64,000 nucleotides of DNA from CAVSKL01 sp963728475 [NCBI: Candidatus Eiseniibacteriota bacterium] (GTDB lineage: Bacteria; Eisenbacteria; RBG-16-71-46; JABDJR01): the NCBI GenBank assembly GCA_963728475.1, contig CAVSKL010000003.1, forward strand, positions 62,001-126,000. The letters run 5' to 3'. The notes beneath the pieces are model-generated. The model ran no database searches. It was not told the DNA's origin and worked only from the letters and a program-made list of their open reading frames with translations. Below, in pieces: positions 53,394 through 64,000 of this stretch. Made by a program: the position numbers and the translations under genes. The stretch's first letter is position 1; each line of letters starts with the position of its first letter.

Positions 53394-56300
53394 ATGAACG
53401 CCTTGAACTACGGGATGAACGGCAACGGTCGAAAGAGCTTCAGCAAGCTGGACCCCAACTGGGTGGTTGAACTCCCCCACCTCTTGGATGTCCAGCTTCG
53501 GTCTTTTGAGAACTTTCTGCAGCTGGAGACGCCCCCCGAGGAGCGCCGGACCATGGGTCTGCAGGAGGTGTTCCAGGGAGTTTTCCCGATCGGCGACACC
53601 CGGGGACTCTTCTCGCTGGAATTCGTCTCCTACTCGATCGGCGAGCCCAAGTACTCGGTCGACGAGTGCCAGGAGCGCGATCTCACCTTTTCCGCTCCCC
53701 TCAAGGCCACCTTGCGGCTTCGCATCCGCGAGGACATCGAGGGGGAGAAGCGGGACAAGGAGATCATCGAGCAGGAGGTCTACCTGGGCGAGCTGCCGCT
53801 CCTGACCGACAAGGGGACCTTCGTCATCAACGGGGCGGAGCGCGTGATCGTGTCGCAGCTTCACCGCTCTCCCGGCGTGTTCTTCGACGACTCCGTTCAC
53901 CCCAACGGCAAGCGCCTGTTCTCGGCGCGCATCATTCCCTACCGGGGTTCGTGGGTGGAGTTCACCCTCGACGTGAACGACATCATGTACGTTCACATCG
54001 ACCGCAAGCGCAAGCTTCCGGTCTCGATCCTGCTCAAGGCGCTCGGGTACGCCACCGAGAAGTCGATCCTCGACCTGTTCTACCAGGTGGACACGGTGGA
54101 GATCGGCACCGGCCGGAGCCAGAAGGACCAGGCTCTGGAAGGCCGGATCGTCGCCGAGGACATCGTGGACACCGAGACCGGCGAGATCCTGCTCGAGACC
54201 AACGACGAGCTCACCGTGGAGAAGATCAAGGAGCTGGCCAAGGGCGGGGTGAAGGAAGTGAAGATCTTCCAGATCCCCATGCAGGAGGAGGCCGACGTCG
54301 TCCGCAACACCCTGAAGCGCGACTCCTCCAGCAGCGAGGAGGACGCGCTGGCCCGGATCTACGCCCTCCTCCGGCCCGGGGAGCCTCCCCGCACCGAGAC
54401 CGCGCGCGAGATTCTGAGCCGGCTCTTCTTCAACCCCAAGCGCTACGACCTGGCCAAGGTGGGGCGCTTCAAGCTGAACAAGAAGCTCAACCACACCGAG
54501 CTCATGGGCGGCGGGGACCGGATGGACAAGCTGGCGCTGACCGCGCCCTCGGATGATCTCACCACCCTCGCTCCCGAGGACTTCGTGACCATCATCCAGT
54601 ACCTGCTCATGCTCCGGGTCAACCACCCCGACGTCACCACCGACGACATCGACCACCTCGGCAACCGCCGGGTGCGTTCGGTGGGCGAGTTGCTGGCCAA
54701 CCAGTTCAACATCGGCCTCACCCGCATGGCCCGGATCATCCGGGAGCGGATGAGCCTCCAGGACTCCGAGAACATCACCCCCTACGACCTGGTCAACGCC
54801 CGCACCATCAGCGCGGTGATTCAGTCGTTCTTCGGGTCCAGCCAGCTCAGCCAGTTCATGGACCAGACCAATCCGCTGGCCGAACTGACCCACAAGCGGC
54901 GTCTCTCGGCCCTGGGGCCGGGCGGCCTCACCCGCGACCGCGCCGGTTTCGAGGTTCGCGACGTCCACTACACCCACTACGGCCGGATGTGCCCGATCGA
55001 GACCCCGGAAGGTCCGAACATCGGCCTCATCTCGAGCCTGGCCACCTACGCCCGGGTGAACGACTTCGGGTTCCTGGAGACCCCCTACCGGCGGGTCCTG
55101 AACGGGGCGGCGAGCCGCGACGACATCGAGTTCATCTCCGCCGACGTGGAGGACCGCGCCCGCATCGCCCAGGCCAACGAGCCGATCAAGAGCGGCGGCC
55201 GGTTCGCCAACGACAAGATGATCGTCCGCCACCGCGGCGAGTTCCCGATCACCGAGCCCGACGACGTGGACTTCATGGACCTCGCGCCCATGCAGATCGT
55301 TTCCCCGGCGGCGGCGCTCATCCCGTTCCTGGAGCACGACGACGCCAACCGGGCCCTCATGGGTTCGAACATGCAGCGGCAGGCGGTGCCGCTGCTCCGC
55401 ACCGACTCGCCGGTGGTGGGGACCGGGCTCGAGGGCAAGGTGGCCCGCGACTCCGGGGCCATGATTACCACCAAGCGCGCGGGGACGGTGGAGTCGGTCT
55501 CCGCCGACGCCATCGTGGTCAAGTACGACCGGGCCAAGGGCGAGCGGCGGATCGTGGACTTCACCGAGGCCGCCGGCCTCGACGTTTACCCGATCACCAA
55601 GTTCAAGCGCTCCAACCAGGACACCTGCATCAACCAGCGCCCGCTGGTCCGCGAGGGGGACCGGGTGGAGGTCGGCGACGTGCTCGCCGACGGCGCCGCC
55701 ACCCAGAAGGGCGAGCTGGCCCTGGGCGCCAACGTGATGGTCGCGTTCATGCCCTGGGGCGGCTACAACTACGAGGACGCCATCCTGGTCAGCGAACGGC
55801 TGATCAAGGACGACGTGTTCACCTCCATCCACATCGAGGAGTTCGAGCTCCAGGTCCGCGACACCAATCGCGGGGTGGAGGAGATCACCCGTGAGATCCC
55901 CAACGTGGGCGAGGACGCGGTGAAGAACCTCGACGAGGAGGGGATCATCCGGATCGGCGCCCCCGTGCGCGCCGGCGACATCCTGGTCGGCAAGGTCACG
56001 CCCAAGGGCGAGACCGATCTTTCCCCCGAGGAGCGCCTCCTCCGGGCCATCTTCGGCGAGAAGGCGGGCGACGTCCGCGACGCCTCGCTGAAGGCCCCGC
56101 CCGGCATGGAAGGCATCGTCATCGACATCAAGGTGTTCAGCCGGCGGGAGAAGGACGAGACCACCCGCAAGACCGACAAGAAGAAGATCGAGCGGCTGAA
56201 GCGGTACGGCAAGAAGGAGCGGTCCCGGATCCTCGAGGTGCGGGACGCCGAGGTCGCGGATCTTCTCGACGGCCAGATCGCCAACCGCTTCGTCTCCGCC

Positions 56301-57266
56301 CGCACCGGCGAGGAGCTGATCAAGGCGGGGCGCAAGATCACCAAGAGCGCGTTGCAGAAGATCGATCTCGACGAGCTGCCCTGGAACGCGCCGCTCACCC
56401 GGAGCCGCAAGGTCAACGAGACCCTGTGGCGCCAGATGGAAGCGGCCCAGGACGCCCTCAACCGGATCGACCGCGAGATGGAGAAGGACGTGGACAAGAT
56501 CACCCGCGGGGACGAGCTTCCCCCCGGCGTGGTCAAGCTGGTCAAGGTGTTCATCGCCAAGAAGCGCCGGCTGGCGGTGGGGGACAAGATGGCCGGCCGG
56601 CACGGGAACAAGGGCGTGGTGTCCAAGATCCTCCCCGAGGAGGACATGCCGTACATGGCCGACGGCCGGCCGGTGGACATCGTGCTCAACCCGCTCGGGG
56701 TGCCGTCCCGCATGAACATCGGCCAGATCATGGAGACCCACCTGGGGTGGGCGGCGGCCACGCTCGGCTACAAGGTGGCGACCCCGGTCTTCGCCGGCGC
56801 CAGCGTGGACGAGATCAAGACGGAGCTGAACCAGGCCGGGCTCCCCGAGGGGGGCAAGACCGTCCTCTTCGACGGACGCACCGGCGAGCGGTTCGATCAG
56901 TCGGTGACGGTGGGCATCATCTACATGCTCAAGCTCAGCCACCTCGTGGATGACAAGATCCACGCCCGCTCGATCGGACCGTACTCCCTGGTCACCCAGC
57001 AGCCCCTGGGCGGCAAGGCGCAGTTCGGTGGACAGCGGTTCGGGGAGATGGAGGTGTGGGCGCTCGAGGCGTACGGCGCCGCCTTCACCCTTCAGGAGAT
57101 GCTGACCGTGAAGTCGGACGACGTGCCCGGGCGTTCCCGGATCTACGAGGCCATCGTCAAGGGCGAGAACCCGCCCGAGCCGGGAGTGCCGGAGTCGTTC
57201 AACGTGCTGGTCAAGGAACTCCAGAGCCTCTGCCTCGACATCGAATTCGTTTCGTCGCAGGAATAG
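53394..57266 (+). CDS. rpoB: DNA-directed RNA polymerase subunit beta
   Basis: 1290 residues. Conserved blocks are present in order: the N-terminal lobe, the rifampicin region ([33 protein letters not shown]), [10 protein letters not shown], the [10 protein letters not shown] segment, [11 protein letters not shown] and the C-terminal clamp with [18 protein letters not shown]. The rifampicin-region residues look wild type. ATG 53394 was chosen because the frame upstream to 53334 crosses the strong hairpin; the closeness of GAGG to this ATG is a weak point, and ATG 53415 is an alternative. Confidence 0.97.
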   Translation: MNALNYGMNGNGRKSFSKLDPNWVVELPHLLDVQLRSFENFLQLETPPEERRTMGLQEVFQGVFPIGDTRGLFSLEFVSYSIGEPKYSVDECQERDLTFSAPLKATLRLRIREDIEGEKRDKEIIEQEVYLGELPLLTDKGTFVINGAERVIVSQLHRSPGVFFDDSVHPNGKRLFSARIIPYRGSWVEFTLDVNDIMYVHIDRKRKLPVSILLKALGYATEKSILDLFYQVDTVEIGTGRSQKDQALEGRIVAEDIVDTETGEILLETNDELTVEKIKELAKGGVKEVKIFQIPMQEEADVVRNTLKRDSSSSEEDALARIYALLRPGEPPRTETAREILSRLFFNPKRYDLAKVGRFKLNKKLNHTELMGGGDRMDKLALTAPSDDLTTLAPEDFVTIIQYLLMLRVNHPDVTTDDIDHLGNRRVRSVGELLANQFNIGLTRMARIIRERMSLQDSENITPYDLVNARTISAVIQSFFGSSQLSQFMDQTNPLAELTHKRRLSALGPGGLTRDRAGFEVRDVHYTHYGRMCPIETPEGPNIGLISSLATYARVNDFGFLETPYRRVLNGAASRDDIEFISADVEDRARIAQANEPIKSGGRFANDKMIVRHRGEFPITEPDDVDFMDLAPMQIVSPAAALIPFLEHDDANRALMGSNMQRQAVPLLRTDSPVVGTGLEGKVARDSGAMITTKRAGTVESVSADAIVVKYDRAKGERRIVDFTEAAGLDVYPITKFKRSNQDTCINQRPLVREGDRVEVGDVLADGAATQKGELALGANVMVAFMPWGGYNYEDAILVSERLIKDDVFTSIHIEEFELQVRDTNRGVEEITREIPNVGEDAVKNLDEEGIIRIGAPVRAGDILVGKVTPKGETDLSPEERLLRAIFGEKAGDVRDASLKAPPGMEGIVIDIKVFSRREKDETTRKTDKKKIERLKRYGKKERSRILEVRDAEVADLLDGQIANRFVSARTGEELIKAGRKITKSALQKIDLDELPWNAPLTRSRKVNETLWRQMEAAQDALNRIDREMEKDVDKITRGDELPPGVVKLVKVFIAKKRRLAVGDKMAGRHGNKGVVSKILPEEDMPYMADGRPVDIVLNPLGVPSRMNIGQIMETHLGWAAATLGYKVATPVFAGASVDEIKTELNQAGLPEGGKTVLFDGRTGERFDQSVTVGIIYMLKLSHLVDDKIHARSIGPYSLVTQQPLGGKAQFGGQRFGEMEVWALEAYGAAFTLQEMLTVKSDDVPGRSRIYEAIVKGENPPEPGVPESFNVLVKELQSLCLDIEFVSSQE

Positions 57267-57292
57267 CTTCCCAAGAAAGAGGTGAGAACAAG

Positions 57293-61465
<4,173 letters not shown>

Positions 61466-61512
61466 CCTGGGGACGGGGCCTCGGCCCGGTCCCTGAAGAT
61501 GACAACTCGTTC

Positions 61513-61550
61513 GGTGAGCGCCCGTTCCGGAAGACCGGAACGGGCTCACC
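61513..61550 (+). terminator. Large hairpin after rpoC
   Basis: Stem of about 16 bp (outer GGTGAG/CTCACC, inner CCCGTTCCGG/CCGGAACGGG, 2-base bulge) with a 4-base loop, 48 bases after the rpoC stop. Probable end of the rpoBC transcript, though a T-run is lacking. Confidence 0.6.
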
Positions 61551-61564
61551 GTCTCAAAAACGGC

Positions 61565-61594
61565 TTGACACCCCCCGGGGGGGGCGCGTAGCAT
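61565..61594 (+). promoter_or_regulatory. Promoter of the rpsL-rpsG-fusA operon
   Basis: Perfect TTGACA (61565-61570), 18-base C/G-run spacer, TAGCAT (61589-61594), 182 bases before rpsL. The rest of the 61466-61775 gap has no gene. Confidence 0.65.
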
Positions 61595-61775
61595 AGAGTC
61601 CTTGTGCCCTGGCACCCTGCCTTGATTCGGGCCAGTTAACCCCAATTCCGGCAACGAGTTACGGTGTCGGAACCGGTTTTCTGGGTGGAGGTCGGGCGGA
61701 GACTCGGCGGACTCGGTGCGGGCGGCGAAAGCCGTATCCGCGCCCGGGGTTCGGGTGCCAGAAGGAGGATCCAGT

Positions 61776-62150
61776 TTGCCGACGCTGAACCAGCTCGTCC
61801 GGAAGGGGCGTAAGCGGGTCCTGGCCAAGGGAACCGCACCGGCTCTGAAGGCCTGCCCTCAGAAGCGGGGAGTGTGTACCCGCGTGTACACCACCACGCC
61901 CAAGAAGCCGAATTCGGCCCTTCGGAAGGTGGCTCGTGTCCGGTTGACCAACAACATCGAGGTCACCGCCTACATTCCCGGCGAGGGACACAACCTGCAG
62001 GAGCACTCGATCGTGCTCATCCGTGGGGGCCGTGTGAAGGATCTGCCGGGGGTGCGCTACCACATCGTTCGCGGAGCTCTGGACGCGAGCGGAGTGGACG
62101 GTCGGCACAACAGTCGCTCCAAGTACGGCACGAAAAAGCCCAAGAAATAA
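61776..62150 (+). CDS. rpsL: Ribosomal protein uS12
   Basis: 124 residues, exact family length from the TTG at 61776. [25 protein letters not shown], the [11 protein letters not shown] loop and [10 protein letters not shown] are conserved; the lysines tied to streptomycin sensitivity ([15 protein letters not shown]) look wild type. It is a decoding-centre protein. AAGGAGG lies at good distance from the TTG, supporting that unusual start for an essential gene; no ATG is near. Confidence 0.97.
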   Translation: MPTLNQLVRKGRKRVLAKGTAPALKACPQKRGVCTRVYTTTPKKPNSALRKVARVRLTNNIEVTAYIPGEGHNLQEHSIVLIRGGRVKDLPGVRYHIVRGALDASGVDGRHNSRSKYGTKKPKK

Positions 62151-62401
62151 TCACCCCATCCAGACCAGGGGGGATATTCGGGCGCGTCCGGACCGCTTCG
62201 GTACGGGCTATGTCCGACCGTCGGCTGTCTCCGCGGTCCGACGGAACACGAGTGTAAACGACGCCTTACCGCGTCGGGTTTTCCGAATGACTCCGGTGCG
62301 GGGTTCGTACGCCCTGCCCACGGACCGGGATGGGGTTCGGGTGCGGAGCCCGGGACCTTCCGGCCGGGCCGGATGGAAACCAGAGAGAGGACACGACCAG
62401 T

Positions 62402-62872
62402 ATGCCGCGCAAAGGCTATACGCCCCGGAAAGAGCTTCTGCCCGACCCGAAGTACAACAGCATCCTGCTCAGCCGCTTCATCAACGCGCTCATGCAGGCG
62501 GGCAAGAAGAGCCTGGCCGAAGGCATCATGTACGACGCCATGGGGCTGATCGAGCAGCGGTCCGGCCAGGACGGGCTCTCGGTGGTCAAGCAGGCCATCA
62601 ACAACATCCGGCCGATCCTCGAGGTCAAGAGCCGCCGGGTGGGCGGCGCCACCTACCAGGTCCCGGTGGAGGTCCGGCCCGAGCGGCGGACCGCCCTGGC
62701 CCTCAGGTGGGCGATCAACTACGCCTCGGCCCGGCCCGAGAAGACCATGGCCGAGCGGCTGGCCGCCGAACTCATGTCCGCCTCCAAGAACGAGGGAGCG
62801 GCGGTGAAGAAACGCGAGGACACCCACAAAATGGCCGAGGCCAACAAGGCGTTCTCGCATTACCGGTGGTAG
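62402..62872 (+). CDS. rpsG: Ribosomal protein uS7
   Basis: 156 residues, normal length. [28 protein letters not shown] and the [17 protein letters not shown] beta hairpin are typical. It nucleates the 30S head. ATG 62402 is preceded by GAGAGAGG. The 250-base gap to rpsL is long for this pair and shows no gene. Confidence 0.98.
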   Translation: MPRKGYTPRKELLPDPKYNSILLSRFINALMQAGKKSLAEGIMYDAMGLIEQRSGQDGLSVVKQAINNIRPILEVKSRRVGGATYQVPVEVRPERRTALALRWAINYASARPEKTMAERLAAELMSASKNEGAAVKKREDTHKMAEANKAFSHYRW

Positions 62873-62988
62873 CGCCGGAGGCCGGGTGCGGGGCGCCGCC
62901 GGCGGCGCCGGAGGACATTGGTCGCGGCGGGTTCGCCGGGACCGGAACGATAAGGAGATTCGCCCGGGGGGGCCGGGCAGGTGAGAAG

Positions 62989-64000
62989 ATGAGTCGCTTT
63001 CCGCTGGAACGAGTCAGGAACATCGGCATCATGGCCCACATCGATGCCGGTAAAACGACCTTGACCGAGCGCATTCTCTTCTTCACCGGCCGCATCCACC
63101 GTATGGGCGAGGTTCACGAGGGCGGAGCGACCATGGACTGGATGGAGCAGGAGAAGGAGCGGGGGATCACGATCACCTCCGCCGCCACCACCTGCCTCTG
63201 GTCCGGCCACAAGGTCAACATCATCGATACGCCCGGTCACGTGGACTTCACCGTGGAGGTGGAGCGCTCCTTGCGGGTGCTGGACGGGGCCATCGCGGTG
63301 TTCTGCGGGGTGGGCGGGGTCGAGCCCCAGTCCGAGACGGTGTGGCGGCAGGCCGACAAGTACCGGGTGCCGCGGATCGCCTTCGTCAACAAGATGGACC
63401 GGGTGGGTTCGGATTTCGAGAACGTGGTGCAGATGATGCGCGACCGTCTGGGCGCGCGTCCGGTGCCGGTCCAGATACCGGTGAAGCTCGACGACACCTT
63501 CCAGGGGATCATAGACCTCGTGCAGATGCGTTTTCTCACCTACAACGAGGAGAGCCTGGGGGCGACGGTCGAGGACAACGACATTCCCCGGGATCTCGAG
63601 GACGCCGCCAAGGCGGGGCGCGTCCACATGATCGAGGAGGCGGCCGAGTTCGACGACGAACTCGCCCAGCATTACCTCGACGGAGAGACGCTGTCCGAGG
63701 ACGAGATTCATCGCGCGCTCAGGAAGGGGACGCTCCAGAACCGGATCGTCCCCGTTTTCGCGGGCGCCGCGTTCAAGAACAAGGGCGTGCAGCGGCTGCT
63801 GGACGGGGTGCTGGACTATCTCCCGTCGCCGCTCGACGTGCCGGCGGTGATCGCCCAGCGGCCGGGCACCCACGAGCAGATGGAGCTCCATCCGTCCGAC
63901 GACGATCCCTTCGCCGCCCTGGCCTTCAAGATCATGACCGATCCCTACGTGGGGAAGCTGACCTTCTTCCGGGTCTACTCCGGGCGCGCCGCCCAGGGGA
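62989..64000 (+). CDS. fusA: Elongation factor G, 3' end outside the window
   Basis: The first 337 residues are visible. GTPase motifs: [23 protein letters not shown] (switch I), DTPGHVDF and NKMDRVG. The G' insert region ([33 protein letters not shown]) follows, then the domain II start. It drives ribosomal translocation. ATG 62989 was used; the GTG at 62981 runs into a stop. AGGTGAG is upstream. Confidence 0.97.
   Translation, partial: MSRFPLERVRNIGIMAHIDAGKTTLTERILFFTGRIHRMGEVHEGGATMDWMEQEKERGITITSAATTCLWSGHKVNIIDTPGHVDFTVEVERSLRVLDGAIAVFCGVGGVEPQSETVWRQADKYRVPRIAFVNKMDRVGSDFENVVQMMRDRLGARPVPVQIPVKLDDTFQGIIDLVQMRFLTYNEESLGATVEDNDIPRDLEDAAKAGRVHMIEEAAEFDDELAQHYLDGETLSEDEIHRALRKGTLQNRIVPVFAGAAFKNKGVQRLLDGVLDYLPSPLDVPAVIAQRPGTHEQMELHPSDDDPFAALAFKIMTDPYVGKLTFFRVYSGRAAQG

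Overview
High-GC bacterial chromosome segment, protein-dense, with frequent GTG and TTG starts and many 4-base stop/start overlaps. The secreted proteins (parallel beta-helix proteins, FnIII modules, a C-terminal FlgD-Ig-like sorting/anchor domain, a DNRLRE-like protein) resemble those of uncultured FCB-group lineages such as Eisenbacteria or Krumholzibacteria. That placement is inference from protein style only; no 16S rRNA gene is present.

Layout. 1-7592: a partial ArnT-like membrane glycosyltransferase, a membrane spermidine-synthase-like protein, a lipoprotein serine protease plus a small stand-alone copy of its N-terminal domain, a DUF423 membrane protein, a DUF72 protein and a bacterial eRF1-like (baeRF) protein with a zinc ribbon. 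7593-21142: an accessory locus of alternating beta-helix genes (A1, truncated B1, A2, truncated B2, A3, B3), with long direct repeats, blocks of perfect identity, genes cut at cassette junctions and a decayed IS256-type element inside B3. 21223-31294: a zinc alcohol dehydrogenase, a DUF4332 protein, a tightly overlapping operon (lipoprotein dienelactone hydrolase, OpuC/EgtUV-type ABC importer with a frameshift, EgtD histidine methyltransferase, small membrane-anchored protein), a type IV pilin with a sigma-54-like promoter, a Ser/Thr kinase with TolB-like and TPR regions, and a headless beta-helix remnant. 31304-38461: a seven-gene TetR/TolC/HlyD/ATPase/ATPase/permease/permease efflux operon on the minus strand, organised like YbhGFSR with CecR but with the double ATPase split in two. 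38811-47382: two VOC proteins, a secreted protein, an HNH endonuclease with a strong promoter, an orphan VapB-like antitoxin, cysS, an M13 metalloprotease and a secreted protein.

47848-64000: the core translation/transcription cluster in classic order: tRNA-Thr, Tyr, Gly, Thr, tuf, rpmG, tRNA-Trp, secE, nusG, rplK, rplA, rplJ, rplL, rpoB, rpoC, then a separate promoter and rpsL, rpsG, fusA (cut by the window end).

The most unusual parts are the beta-helix cassette array, the importer-EgtD operon, the baeRF protein and the mosaic codon use of tuf.
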